Shown here: piece after piece, positions 1-11,270 of the stretch
Layout: the number at the start of each line of letters is the position of its first letter
Position numbering within the stretch: the stretch's first letter is position 1
From: Dermabacter sp.
GTDB taxonomy: Bacteria; Actinomycetota; Actinomycetes; Actinomycetales; Dermabacteraceae
NCBI GenBank assembly: GCA_030538475.1
Contig: JAUNTX010000003.1
Location: forward strand, 1 to 64,000
Direction: 5' to 3'
DNA: 64,000 bases
Position numbers and translations under genes: made by a program
Notes under the pieces: generated by a model
Told to the model about the DNA's origin: nothing
What the model saw: the letters and a program-made list of their open reading frames with translations, nothing else
The model's database searches: none

Positions 1-420
1 GACATCGACCTCGAGCGTCGCCGCATCTCGCTGTCGCTCAAGCAGGCCAACGACGGCGTGGATCCCGAGGGCGATGACTCGACCTTCGATCCCGCGCTCT
101 ACGGCATGGCCGCCGAGTACGACGACAACGGCGAGTACAAGTACCCCGAGGGCTTCGACCCGGAGACCAACGAGTGGCTCGAGGGCTTCGACACGCAGCG
201 TGAGGCCTGGGAGGCCGACTACGCCCGCGCGTACGAGCGCTGGACCCAGCACAAGGCCCAGGTGGCCGAGGCGATCAAGGCCGACTCCGAGGCCGCGACC
301 TCCTCGTCGTCCGATTCCGACGCTGGTGCGACCTCGTACCAGTCGGCGTCGAGCGACGAAGGCACCCTTGCTTCCGATGAGGCGCTCGCCGCGCTTCGTG
401 AGAAGCTCACCGGCAACTGA
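1..420 (+). CDS. rpsA: 30S ribosomal protein S1, C-terminal part
   Basis: The open frame enters from the left edge and stops with TGA at 418-420, so only the last 139 codons are present. The first residues (DIDLERRRISLSLKQA) are the end of an S1 RNA-binding repeat as found in bacterial ribosomal protein S1. The rest is an acidic, low-complexity tail rich in Asp, Glu, Ser and Ala, typical of actinobacterial S1 proteins. S1 sits on the 30S subunit and helps load mRNAs. The actinobacterial neighbour coaE follows at 4363, but here the shikimate genes aroC-aroKB and a TRIC gene lie between. I am confident in the family; the N-terminal part is outside the window. Confidence 0.85.
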   Translation, partial: DIDLERRRISLSLKQANDGVDPEGDDSTFDPALYGMAAEYDDNGEYKYPEGFDPETNEWLEGFDTQREAWEADYARAYERWTQHKAQVAEAIKADSEAATSSSSDSDAGATSYQSASSDEGTLASDEALAALREKLTGN

Positions 421-459
421 TGCGGTGATCGGGGCCCCTGGCCCCGGCCGTCTCATGGG

Positions 460-494
460 GGCGCTCCTCTTTGCGAGGGGCGCCTCCCGCCTTT
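460..494 (+). terminator. Possible terminator after rpsA
   Basis: A 10-bp stem (460-469 with 475-484, one G-T pair) with a 5-base loop lies 40 bases after the rpsA stop. It is followed by a short pyrimidine stretch ending in TTT. The U-tract is weak, so termination is plausible rather than certain. Confidence 0.4.
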
Positions 495-529
495 AACGTG
501 AATACACCGACTTAGCTGAAAGGCTCCAC

Positions 530-1783
530 GTGCTGAACTGGCTGACCGCGGGCGAATCCCACGGCCCTTCCCTCCTTGCCACGCTTGACGGTTTCCCCGC
601 GGGGGTCCGCCTCACCTCCGAGGATCTTCGTCAGGTCCTCGCCCGTCGCCGACTGGGCTACGGGCGGGGCACGCGCCAGAAGTTCGAGCAGGACGAGGTG
701 CGGGTGCTCGCGGGCCTTCGCCACGGCGTGAGCCTCGGCTCGCCCATCGCGGTCGAGATCGGGAACTCGGAGTGGCCGAAGTGGGAGAAGGTCATGAGCC
801 CCGATCCCGTGGATCCCTCCGATCTGCTCGTGGACGCCGGGACGGGCGATGAGCGCGAAATCGCGCGGAACCGCCCGCTCACGAGGCCCCGCCCCGGGCA
901 CGCCGACCTGGCGGGGATGACGAAGTACCGCACGGGCGATGCCCGGCAGATTCTGGAGCGCGCGAGCGCGCGCGAGACGGCCGCGCGCGTCGTGGTGGGG
1001 CGCGCCTGCGCGGCGCTGCTCGAGCAGGCGGCGGGCATCCGGCTCGTCTCCCACGTGATCCAGGTGGGCACCGTACGGGTTCCGGACAACGCGCCGCTGC
1101 CGACGCCCGAGTGCGAGGACCGCCTGAACGGGGACCCGTTGCGCTGCGCGGATCCCGCGACATCGGAGCGCATGGTGGCCGAGGTCGATGCGGCGAAGAA
1201 GGACGGCGACACCCTCGGCGGCATCGTCGAGGTCCTCGCCTACGGCGTTCCCGTGGGCCTCGGCGATCACACGCAGTGGGATCGGAAGCTCGATGGTCGC
1301 CTCGCGCAAGCGCTCATGAGTATCCAGGCGTTCAAGGGCGTGGAGATCGGCGAGGGCTTCGCCAATGCCGCGCGCCGGGGCAGCGAGGCGCATGACGAGA
1401 TCCTGCTCGGCGGCGATGGCCCCGCGGGCACCCACCGCGCCTCCAACCGGGCCGGGGGGCTCGAAGGCGGCATCACGAACGGGGAAGTGCTCGCCGTGCG
1501 GGGCGCGCTCAAGCCGATTTCGACCGTGCCGCGGGCCCTGCGCACGATCGACGTGGCCTCCGGCGAGGAGGCGACCGCGAATCATCAGCGCTCCGACGTG
1601 TGCGCGGCCGCGCCCGCGGCGGTCATCGCCGAGGCGATGGTGGCGATCACCCTCACCGATGCCCTCCTGGAGAAGGTGGGCGGGGATAGCGTGGAGGAGA
1701 TCCGCGAGCGCGTCGATCAGCTGCGACACGCGTGTGGTGGCGATGGTGCGGCGCCGAGCGAGTCGAACGGACAGGCGGCGTGA
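530..1783 (+). CDS. aroC: Chorismate synthase
   Basis: A 417-aa protein that converts 5-enolpyruvylshikimate-3-phosphate to chorismate, the last step of the shikimate pathway, using reduced FMN. Family motifs are in order: the N-terminal LTAGESHGPSL, GRGTRQKFEQDEV, RPRPGHADLAGMTKY, ASARETAARV and the late NRAGGLEGGITNG segment. The GTG start at 530 has an AAAGG ribosome-binding site 6 bases upstream and gives the conserved MLNWLTAGESHG N-terminus. The stop codon overlaps the GTG start of aroKB (GTGA), so the two are translationally coupled and act in one pathway. Confidence 0.95.
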   Translation: MLNWLTAGESHGPSLLATLDGFPAGVRLTSEDLRQVLARRRLGYGRGTRQKFEQDEVRVLAGLRHGVSLGSPIAVEIGNSEWPKWEKVMSPDPVDPSDLLVDAGTGDEREIARNRPLTRPRPGHADLAGMTKYRTGDARQILERASARETAARVVVGRACAALLEQAAGIRLVSHVIQVGTVRVPDNAPLPTPECEDRLNGDPLRCADPATSERMVAEVDAAKKDGDTLGGIVEVLAYGVPVGLGDHTQWDRKLDGRLAQALMSIQAFKGVEIGEGFANAARRGSEAHDEILLGGDGPAGTHRASNRAGGLEGGITNGEVLAVRGALKPISTVPRALRTIDVASGEEATANHQRSDVCAAAPAAVIAEAMVAITLTDALLEKVGGDSVEEIRERVDQLRHACGGDGAAPSESNGQAA

Positions 1784-3474
1784 GCGCCGCAGCTTCCCTG
1801 GCGGGAGCGGCCGAGGTCCACGAGGTGCGTCCCGTGACTCATGATTCGGGACCGCTGGTGATCCTCGTCGGCCCCATGGGGGCGGGCAAGACCACGGTGG
1901 GCCGGGCCCTCGCCACCGCGCTCGGCGTGCCGTTCGTGGACGCCGACGCCTTCATCGAAGACCTCACCCAGACGCCCATTCCCGTCCTCTTCGAGACCCG
2001 CGGCGAGGAGCACTTTCGCGCGGTCGAGGAGCGGGCGATTGCGCACCTGTTGGATCTCAGCGGCGGCGTGCTCGCGCTCGGCGGGGGCGCCCTGACGTGC
2101 GCGGCCACGCGGGAGCGCCTCGGCGGGCGCCGCGTCATCCACCTCGACGTGGATGCCGAATCGGCCCTGGACCGGATCGGGGACGGCGCAGGCCGGCCGG
2201 TCCTTGACGGGGGCGACGTGGCAAAGCGGTGGGCCGAAGTGGCATCCTCGCGGGCCGATGGCTACGCCGAGGCGGCCTCGCATCGAGTCCAGACCACTGG
2301 CGCGAGCGCCGACGCGGTGGCGAGCGCCATCGCGGAGGCGCTGCGGCAGCGGGCGGATGCCCGCGCGCGGGCGAGCGAGCCCGGAGAGATCGCCCGGATC
2401 GCCGTGGGCGGCGGGGCGGGCGCCTACGACGTGCTCGTCGGGCGCGGCCTCACGGACGCGGTGGTGCAGGCGGTGCCGGAGCGCGCCCAGAAGATCCTCA
2501 TCGTGCACCAGGGCGTCATGAGCGAGCGGGCCGAAGTGCTGCGCGGCAGGCTCATCGCGTCTGGCCGCGAGGCGTATCTCGCGGAGATTCCCGACGGCGA
2601 GGAAGCGAAAACCGCGCAGGTCCTCGCGTTTGTGTGGCAAGTGCTGGGCCAGGCCGATCTCACGCGCTCCGACCTCGTGATCGGGCTCGGCGGCGGCGCC
2701 GCGACGGACCTCGCGGGCTTCGCCGCCGCGACCTGGCTGCGCGGGATCGACCTGATTCAGGTGCCGACCACGGTGGCGGGCATGGTCGATGCCGCCGTGG
2801 GCGGCAAGACCGGCATCAACACGGCCGAGGGCAAGAACCTCGTGGGCGCGTTCTATCCGCCGCTCGCGGTGATCGCCGACCTGGATACGCTCGCGAGCCT
2901 CGGCGCGCACGACGTGGCCGCGGGCCTCGCCGAAGTGGTCAAGGCCGGCTTCATCGCCGATCCGGCGATCCTCGACGTGATCGAACGGGACCCCGCGCGC
3001 GTGCTCGACGTGGATTCCGAGGAGTTCACGGAGGTCATGATTCGGGCTATCGAGGTCAAGGCCCGCGTGGTGAGCGCCGACTTCACGGAGCAGGGCCAGC
3101 GCGAGATCCTCAACTACGGGCACACGCTCGGCCACGCCATCGAGCGCTCGGAGCGCTACCTGTGGCGCCACGGCTCGGCCGTCGCCGTCGGCATGGTCTT
3201 CGCCGCGGAGCTCGGGCACCTCGCGGGGACGCTGAGCGAGGAGGTCGTGGAGCGCCACCGGCGCATCCTCACCTCCCTCGGGCTGCCCACCACCTACCGC
3301 GCGGGCGCGTGGGAGCCGCTCATGGAGGCCATGCGGCGCGACAAGAAGGCCCGCGGGTCGATGCTCCGCTTCGTGGTGCTGAGCGACGTGGCGCGGCCCG
3401 TGCGGCTCGAGGGCCCGGACCCGGCGCTGCTCACGGCCGCGTACGCGGCGATCAGCGAGCCCGAGGCCCGCTAG
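1780..3474 (+). CDS. aroKB: Fused shikimate kinase / 3-dehydroquinate synthase
   Basis: One 564-aa frame carries two shikimate-pathway enzymes. Residues about 25-190 are shikimate kinase (AroK), with Walker A GPMGAGKTT at 31-39 and the D-A-D segment that binds shikimate. Residues about 205-560 are 3-dehydroquinate synthase (AroB), with the NAD-binding GLGGGAATDLAGF, the QVPTT loop, VGGKTGIN and the metal-ligand segments EVVKAGF and NYGHTLGHAIE. These enzymes catalyse steps 5 and 2 of the pathway and are separate genes in most bacteria. The GTG start at 1780 overlaps the aroC stop. A GTG at 1834 with a better-spaced GAGG site is an alternative. No frameshift is needed between the domains, so the fusion looks real. 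Confidence 0.93.
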   Translation: MSAAASLAGAAEVHEVRPVTHDSGPLVILVGPMGAGKTTVGRALATALGVPFVDADAFIEDLTQTPIPVLFETRGEEHFRAVEERAIAHLLDLSGGVLALGGGALTCAATRERLGGRRVIHLDVDAESALDRIGDGAGRPVLDGGDVAKRWAEVASSRADGYAEAASHRVQTTGASADAVASAIAEALRQRADARARASEPGEIARIAVGGGAGAYDVLVGRGLTDAVVQAVPERAQKILIVHQGVMSERAEVLRGRLIASGREAYLAEIPDGEEAKTAQVLAFVWQVLGQADLTRSDLVIGLGGGAATDLAGFAAATWLRGIDLIQVPTTVAGMVDAAVGGKTGINTAEGKNLVGAFYPPLAVIADLDTLASLGAHDVAAGLAEVVKAGFIADPAILDVIERDPARVLDVDSEEFTEVMIRAIEVKARVVSADFTEQGQREILNYGHTLGHAIERSERYLWRHGSAVAVGMVFAAELGHLAGTLSEEVVERHRRILTSLGLPTTYRAGAWEPLMEAMRRDKKARGSMLRFVVLSDVARPVRLEGPDPALLTAAYAAISEPEAR

Positions 3475-3490
3475 CGCGCGGGAGCTGCTT

Positions 3491-4294
3491 CTACGGCTGG
3501 TGATCCGGGGGATGGGCAGCGGCATCGGCCGCGAGGTCATCGTTGTCGAAGTTCACCACGGGGATCGCGCCGGTCTCCATCGCGACCCGGCGCCGCTCGG
3601 CTTTCCGCACGCGCCGCACGAGCGCCCGCATCTGCGAGGGGCTCAGCGTGGTCGCCAGATCGGGGGCCGACGGCAGGCGCCACATCCGCCACTGCGAAAT
3701 GATCGCGACGGTCGTGCCCACGAGGGCCGCGACGAGGACGGTGGGTCCCGGCACCTGGAAGAGGTAGACGAACCAGGTCAACACGGCCGTGATGAGCGCG
3801 GCCGTCGCATACAGGGGCCCGCCGCCGAAGACGATGGGGATACGGCCCACCACCACGTCGCGGATGACGCCCCCGCCGACTGCGGTGGTCACGCCGAGCA
3901 TGATCGCGGGCAGGGGATCCAGGCCGTTCGCGATGGACTTCGCGGTGCCGATGGCCGCCCAGAGTCCGAGGGCGAGGCAATCGAGCACGATCGTGGTGTG
4001 CCGCCACACGGCCGCTTCCGAATGCACGAGGAAGGCGATGAGGGCGCCCGTGAGGGACGCGGTGAGGTACCACGGGGAGGCGAAAGCGGCGGGCGGTCCC
4101 GCGTCGAGGACGAGGTCGCGGATGATGCCGCCGCCGAGGCCCGAGATGATGCCGAGCACCGCGAAGCCCACCGGATCGAACTGCATGCGCCGCGCGAGCG
4201 CGCCGCCGACGATGCCCATGACGAACACGCCCACGAGGTCGAACGCGAGGAGGAACTCGTTGGTGAGGAGAAGATGATCCGCAGTGGTACCCAC
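3491..4294 (-). CDS. Trimeric intracellular cation channel (TRIC/UPF0126) family membrane protein
   Basis: A 267-aa integral membrane protein with about six or seven hydrophobic segments in residues 1-205, then a charged cytoplasmic tail. It has two internally repeated halves, each with a glycine-rich GGGIIRD/GGGVIRD motif (GLGGGIIRDLVL and AVGGGVIRDVVV), the hallmark of the UPF0126/TRIC family (YadS, YicG). Relatives act as cation channels or small amino-acid transporters; the substrate cannot be told here. The GTG start at 4294 is preceded by TAGGTT ending 7 bases upstream, implying a leaderless mRNA. It converges on aroKB, 16 bases away. Confidence 0.85.
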   Translation of the reverse strand: MGTTADHLLLTNEFLLAFDLVGVFVMGIVGGALARRMQFDPVGFAVLGIISGLGGGIIRDLVLDAGPPAAFASPWYLTASLTGALIAFLVHSEAAVWRHTTIVLDCLALGLWAAIGTAKSIANGLDPLPAIMLGVTTAVGGGVIRDVVVGRIPIVFGGGPLYATAALITAVLTWFVYLFQVPGPTVLVAALVGTTVAIISQWRMWRLPSAPDLATTLSPSQMRALVRRVRKAERRRVAMETGAIPVVNFDNDDLAADAAAHPPDHQP

Positions 4295-4301
4295 GCACGT
4301 T

Positions 4302-4307
4302 AACCTA
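4302..4307 (-). promoter_or_regulatory. -10 element for a leaderless TRIC gene transcript
   Basis: TAGGTT on the minus strand ends 7 bases before the GTG at 4294, which puts the expected transcription start on the start codon. There is no Shine-Dalgarno sequence between them. Confidence 0.5.
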
Positions 4308-4362
4308 GGTCAAAGGCCCCCGTTCGTGAAAGGGCGCGGGGCGTGAGCGAGAAGGAGATCCC

Positions 4363-5031
4363 ATGAGCGAAGGCGAAGGCTCACCGGGCGCGGGGCGCGC
4401 GCGCATCCGCCGAATCGGTCTCACGGGCGGGATCGGCTCGGGAAAGTCGAGCGTGGCCGAGCTGTGGCGCGGCAGCGGCGTCCGAGTGATCGATCTGGAC
4501 GCGCTCTCGCGCGCGGTGCTCGATACCCCGGGCCCGGCGGTGGCCGGGGTGGCCGACGCCTTCGGGCCCGCGTACGTGGATGCCGCGACGGGGACGGCGA
4601 ACCGGGCGCGGCTCGCCGACCTCGTCTTCGCCGATCCCGAGGCCCGCGCGCGGCTGGAAAAAATCGTGCACACGCGGCTGTGGCGCGAGGTGGCGCGTAT
4701 GGAGGAGGAGTGGGCCGGCTCGGGCGAGGACCCGCTCGTCGTGGTCCACGATTCCCCGCTCCTGTTCGAGGGCGGCCACGATGCGCGCTACGCCGTGATC
4801 GTCGCGGTGCTCGCGAGCGAGGCCGAGCGGACGCGCCGGGTCATGGAGAACCGGGGCAAGAGCGCGGACTACGTGACCTCGATCATGGCCGCGCAGGTGA
4901 GCGACGACGAACGCCGCCGCCGCGCCCACCTGATCCTCGACAACGATGCCTCTCCCGAGGACCTCGAGAGCGCGGCCGCGCGCGTGTTGTCCGAGGCACG
5001 TACGCGCGCCGCGGCGGCCGGTAGCGAGTAG
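4363..5031 (+). CDS. coaE: Dephospho-CoA kinase
   Basis: A 222-aa cytosolic kinase that phosphorylates the 3' hydroxyl of dephospho-CoA, the last step of CoA synthesis. After a short variable lead it shows the family start RIGLTGGIGSGKSSVAELW (P-loop GGIGSGKS near residue 21), then VIDLDALSRAVL, VHDSPLLFEGG and the arginine-rich lid segment. An AAGGAG ribosome-binding site lies just upstream of the ATG. Many actinobacteria carry longer CoaE proteins with a C-terminal UPF0157/GrpB domain; this one lacks it. uvrB starts 9 bases after the stop, the usual coaE-uvrB arrangement. Confidence 0.93.
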   Translation: MSEGEGSPGAGRARIRRIGLTGGIGSGKSSVAELWRGSGVRVIDLDALSRAVLDTPGPAVAGVADAFGPAYVDAATGTANRARLADLVFADPEARARLEKIVHTRLWREVARMEEEWAGSGEDPLVVVHDSPLLFEGGHDARYAVIVAVLASEAERTRRVMENRGKSADYVTSIMAAQVSDDERRRRAHLILDNDASPEDLESAAARVLSEARTRAAAAGSE

Positions 5032-5034
5032 CCT
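5029..5034 (+). promoter_or_regulatory. -10 element overlapping the coaE stop, for leaderless uvrB
   Basis: TAGCCT ends 6 bases before the uvrB ATG at 5041 and shares its first three bases with the coaE TAG stop. The purine stretch GGAGGG touches the ATG directly, too close to act as a normal ribosome-binding site, so a leaderless uvrB transcript is the better reading. Confidence 0.4.
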
Positions 5035-5040
5035 GGAGGG

Positions 5041-7134
5041 ATGCGCCCCGTCACCGATCTCGTTCGTTCCGTCCACCCCTTCGAGGTCGTCTCCGAGTAC
5101 ACGCCCTCGGGCGATCAGCCGAAGGCGATTGAGGATCTGGCCCGCCGCATCAACGAAGGTGAGCAGGACGTGGTGCTGCTTGGGGCCACGGGCACGGGCA
5201 AGAGCGCCACGACCGCGTGGCTCATCGAAAAGCTTCAGCGCCCCACCCTCGTCATGGCGCACAACAAGACCCTCGCGGCGCAGCTCGCGAGCGAGTTTCG
5301 GGACCTGCTGCCGAACAACGCCGTCGAATACTTCGTGAGCTACTACGACTACTACCAGCCGGAAGCGTACGTCCCGCAGTCCGACACCTATATCGAGAAG
5401 GACTCCTCGATCAACGCCGAGGTGGAGCGGCTGCGTCACAGCGCCACGAACTCGCTGCTCACGCGCCGCGACGTGGTGGTGGTCAGCTCCGTGAGCTGCA
5501 TCTACGGCCTCGGCACCCCGCAGGAGTACGTGGACCGCATGGTGCAGCTGCGCGTGGGCCAGAGCCTGGATCGCGACAAGCTCCTGCGTCGCTTCGTGGA
5601 CATGCAGTACGACCGCAACGACGTGTCGTTCGTGCGCGGCACCTTCCGCGTGCGCGGCGATACGGTCGAGATCATCCCGATGTACGAAGAGCTCGCGCTG
5701 AGGATCGAGTTCTTCGGCGACGAGATCGACGCGCTCTACACCCTGCACCCCGTCACGGGTGAGGTGATCCGTGAGGAGCAGCAGATCCACATCTTCCCCG
5801 CCTCGCACTACGTCGCCGGTCCCGAGCGTCTGCACCGCGCGATCGGCGATATCGAGAAGGAGCTGGGGGAGCGGCTGAGCGAACTCGAGGGGCAGAACAA
5901 GCTGCTCGAGGCCCAGCGCTTGCGGATGCGCACCACGCACGACCTCGAGATGCTGCGCCAGACTGGCAGCACGAACGGGGTCGAGAACTACTCGCGGCAC
6001 TTCGACGGTCGCGGTCCCGGCACCGCCCCGAACACGCTGCTCGACTATTTCCCCGAGGACTTCCTCCTCGTGATCGACGAATCGCACGTGACCGTTCCGC
6101 AGATCGGCGCGATGTTCGAGGGGGATCGCTCCCGCAAGCGCACGCTCGTGGACTTCGGGTTCCGGCTGCCGTCGGCCCTGGATAACCGGCCCCTCACCTT
6201 CGGTGAGTTCACCGAGCGCACGGGCCAGACCGTGTACCTGTCGGCCACCCCCGCCGCGTACGAGCTCGAGCGCGCGAACGGCGTGGTCGAGCAGATTATT
6301 CGGCCGACGGGGCTCGTGGATCCCGAGGTCATCGTCAAGCCCGTCGCGGGGCAGATCGACGATCTGCGGGCGGAAATCGAGGCGCGGGTCGAGCGCGACG
6401 AACGCGTGCTCGTCACGACGCTGACCAAGCGCATGGCCGAAGACCTCACCGACTACCTGCTCGAGAACGGTGTGCGAGTCCAGTACCTGCACTCGGACGT
6501 GGATACGCTGCGCCGCGTCGAGCTCCTGCGCTCGCTCCGCCAGGGCGAGTTCGATGTGCTCGTCGGCATCAACCTGCTGCGCGAGGGACTCGACCTGCCC
6601 GAGGTGTCGCTCGTCGCGATTCTCGATGCGGACAAGGAGGGATTCTTGCGCTCGCGCACCTCCCTCATTCAGACGATTGGCCGCGCCGCCCGAAACGTGT
6701 CCGGCCAGGTCCACATGTACGCGGACCGGGTCACGGACTCGATGCGCCAGGCCATCGACGAAACGAATCGCCGCCGCGAGATACAGATCGCCTACAACCG
6801 CGAGCACGGGATCGACCCGACGCCGCTGCGCAAAAAGATCGCCGACGTGACCGACATGCTCGCGCGCGAGGATCTCGATACGCAGTCGCTCCTGGCCACC
6901 GACTACCGCAAGGGCAAGGACGCGGGCTCGATTACCGCTCAGCGCACGATGTCGACCGGTACTCGGGAGATCGATCTGGGCAGCGATCCTGAGAAGGCGC
7001 TGCGGGAGATGATCGAGGAACTCACTCAGAACATGCACGCGGCCGCGGAGTCGCTGCAGTTCGAGGTGGCGGCCCGGTTGCGCGACGAGGTGACGGAGCT
7101 GAAGAAGGAACTGCGCCAGTTCACCGGGGCGTAA
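5041..7134 (+). CDS. uvrB: Excinuclease ABC subunit B
   Basis: A 697-aa DNA damage-recognition helicase of nucleotide excision repair, loaded by UvrA and partnering UvrC. It shows an [16 protein letters not shown]-terminus, Walker A GATGTGKS, the damage-probing beta-hairpin [12 protein letters not shown], a DESH box ([11 protein letters not shown]), helicase motifs V/VI ([24 protein letters not shown]) and a C-terminal UVR domain that binds UvrC. The ATG at 5041 is the only start that keeps the conserved N-terminus. The usual motif I of the family is GVTGSGKT; here it reads GATGTGKS, a conservative change. Confidence 0.96.
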   Translation: MRPVTDLVRSVHPFEVVSEYTPSGDQPKAIEDLARRINEGEQDVVLLGATGTGKSATTAWLIEKLQRPTLVMAHNKTLAAQLASEFRDLLPNNAVEYFVSYYDYYQPEAYVPQSDTYIEKDSSINAEVERLRHSATNSLLTRRDVVVVSSVSCIYGLGTPQEYVDRMVQLRVGQSLDRDKLLRRFVDMQYDRNDVSFVRGTFRVRGDTVEIIPMYEELALRIEFFGDEIDALYTLHPVTGEVIREEQQIHIFPASHYVAGPERLHRAIGDIEKELGERLSELEGQNKLLEAQRLRMRTTHDLEMLRQTGSTNGVENYSRHFDGRGPGTAPNTLLDYFPEDFLLVIDESHVTVPQIGAMFEGDRSRKRTLVDFGFRLPSALDNRPLTFGEFTERTGQTVYLSATPAAYELERANGVVEQIIRPTGLVDPEVIVKPVAGQIDDLRAEIEARVERDERVLVTTLTKRMAEDLTDYLLENGVRVQYLHSDVDTLRRVELLRSLRQGEFDVLVGINLLREGLDLPEVSLVAILDADKEGFLRSRTSLIQTIGRAARNVSGQVHMYADRVTDSMRQAIDETNRRREIQIAYNREHGIDPTPLRKKIADVTDMLAREDLDTQSLLATDYRKGKDAGSITAQRTMSTGTREIDLGSDPEKALREMIEELTQNMHAAAESLQFEVAARLRDEVTELKKELRQFTGA

Positions 7135-7161
7135 GGCCGGGTTCAGGGACCTTCACCCGCT

Positions 7162-7167
7162 AGGGTG
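7162..7167 (+). promoter_or_regulatory. Putative -10 box upstream of the YbhB/YbcL gene
   Basis: TAGGGT lies about 37 bases before the ATG at 7205, leaving a short leader that contains the GGAGG ribosome-binding site. No convincing -35 box is visible. Confidence 0.35.
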
Positions 7168-7204
7168 GAAGGGACCCGCCCGTTACCGACTCCCGGAGGA
7201 TCCC

Positions 7205-7675
7205 ATGCTCCTTGCCAGCACCGCCATCGAGGATGGCGAAGAAATCCCCCTCGCCTACGCCGAACCGGCCGCGGGTGGCTCGAATGTTTCGCCCGCGCTC
7301 GCGTGGTCCGAGGTGCCCGACGGCACCGAGTCCTTCGCGATCACCGTCTACGATCCCGATGCGCCCACGGGCTCGGGCTTTTGGCACTGGGTGGCGCTCG
7401 ACATTCCCGCGTCCGTGACCTCGCTCGCCGATGGCGAAGCGCTGCCGGACGGCGCGCGCGAGTGGGAGAACGACTACGGTTACGAGGGCTATGGCGGCCC
7501 GTGCCCGCCCGAGGGTCGCATCCACCGCTACATTCACACGATCCACGCCCTGCCCGTCGCGCACCTCGATATTCCCGAGGGCGCCACGCACGCGCAGGCC
7601 CGCGCGGCGGTCCTCGCGCATCAGCTCGATTCGGTGAGCATCACCGGGAAGTTCAAGCGCCCCGCCGCCTCGTGA
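7205..7675 (+). CDS. YbhB/YbcL family Raf kinase inhibitor-like (PEBP) protein
   Basis: A 156-aa protein of the bacterial phosphatidylethanolamine-binding-protein family. Family motifs are present: NVSPALAWSEVPDGTESFAI, the ligand-pocket sequence YDPDAPTGSGFWHW, and the YGGPCPPEGRIHRY segment with HTIHAL. The ATG at 7205 has a GGAGG site at good spacing. There is no signal peptide, so it is cytosolic. The bacterial family has no settled biochemical role. It stands alone between uvrB and a convergent MBL-fold gene. Confidence 0.88.
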   Translation: MLLASTAIEDGEEIPLAYAEPAAGGSNVSPALAWSEVPDGTESFAITVYDPDAPTGSGFWHWVALDIPASVTSLADGEALPDGAREWENDYGYEGYGGPCPPEGRIHRYIHTIHALPVAHLDIPEGATHAQARAAVLAHQLDSVSITGKFKRPAAS

Positions 7676-7693
7676 TCGGCGTGCTCTGAGGCC

Positions 7694-8377
7694 CTACCAG
7701 CCGCGCTGCTCCCACTGATCCAGGTGGGGGCGCTCGGCGCCGAGCGTCGTGTCCTCGCCGTGTCCCGGATACACCCACGTCTCGTCGTCCAGGACATCGA
7801 ACACGCGCTCCTTGACGTCGGTGAAGAGCTGACGGAACTTGGCGCTGTCGCCGCGCGTGGCGCCGAGCCCGCCCGGGAACAGCGAATCGCCCGTGAACAG
7901 GTGCGTGCCGTCGGCGCCCCCGCGATACAGCACAGCGATGGAGCCGGGCGTGTGACCCCGCAGCGCGACGATCTCGAGGTCGTTGACCCCCACACGAATC
8001 ATGTCCCCGTGGCGCAGCGGCGTCGCCGTGGGTGTCGCGATGTCGGGCGCGTCCTTGGCACCGGCGAGCGTGCGCGCCCCCGTCGCCGCCGCCACTTGCG
8101 CGAGCGCCCCCACGTGATCGAAGTGGCTGTGGGTGGTGAGGATCTGATCGAGTCGCGAGGTGGGCGAGCCCTCCCGAATGAGCCGCAGCAGCCGCGGCGT
8201 ATCCGCCGCCGCATCGATGAGCAGCTGCGCCCCGGAGACCCGGCATGTGAGCAGGTAGGCGTTGTTGTCCATGGGCCCCACGGCGGCCTTGCGAATCGCG
8301 AGAGCGGACAGGACGCGCAGGTCGCTCGGGCCTGAAACGGAGACGGAACCGGTGTACGGGCGGCGCTTGGTGCTCAT
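7694..8377 (-). CDS. MBL-fold metallo-hydrolase, glyoxalase II-like
   Basis: A 227-aa metallo-beta-lactamase-fold hydrolase. The metal-binding HxHxDH motif reads THSHFDHVG, followed by HTPGS, the central metal-bridging aspartate in TGDSLFPGG and the final histidine in YPGHGE. The arrangement resembles small glyoxalase II-like thioester hydrolases (YcbL type), but the substrate cannot be deduced. I place the start at the ATG at 8377 because TAGCAT ends exactly 7 bases before it; an upstream in-frame ATG at 8386 has no ribosome-binding site. It diverges from uvrA with only 58 bases between the starts. Confidence 0.85.
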   Translation of the reverse strand: MSTKRRPYTGSVSVSGPSDLRVLSALAIRKAAVGPMDNNAYLLTCRVSGAQLLIDAAADTPRLLRLIREGSPTSRLDQILTTHSHFDHVGALAQVAAATGARTLAGAKDAPDIATPTATPLRHGDMIRVGVNDLEIVALRGHTPGSIAVLYRGGADGTHLFTGDSLFPGGLGATRGDSAKFRQLFTDVKERVFDVLDDETWVYPGHGEDTTLGAERPHLDQWEQRGW

Positions 8378-8384
8378 ACTCACC

Positions 8385-8390
8385 ATGCTA
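8385..8390 (-). promoter_or_regulatory. -10 element for the leaderless MBL-fold gene
   Basis: TAGCAT on the minus strand ends 7 bases before the ATG at 8377. It faces the uvrA -10 box at 8424-8429, so the two promoters lie back to back within about 40 bases. Confidence 0.45.
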
Positions 8391-8423
8391 GAGCGAATGC
8401 GGGAGGGTCTCATCTCCGGCATC

Positions 8424-8429
8424 TAAAAT
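8424..8429 (+). promoter_or_regulatory. -10 element for leaderless uvrA
   Basis: TAAAAT ends 6 bases before the uvrA GTG at 8436, and no Shine-Dalgarno sequence is present. No LexA-type palindrome (CGAAC-N4-GTTCG form) is visible here, so I see no direct sign of SOS control. Confidence 0.5.
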
Positions 8430-8435
8430 CGTGCC

Positions 8436-11270
<2,835 letters not shown>

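Noticed and set aside
4381-7038. 885-codon open frame antisense to coaE and uvrB
   Set aside because: It mirrors the GC-rich third positions of coaE-uvrB, has low-complexity Arg/His/Ala/Val composition and no family resemblance. The same applies to other long antisense frames over aroC, zwf and the MMPL gene.
8378-8435. LexA/SOS box between the MBL gene and uvrA
   Set aside because: No palindrome of the actinobacterial CGAAC-N4-GTTCG form is visible in the 58 bases.
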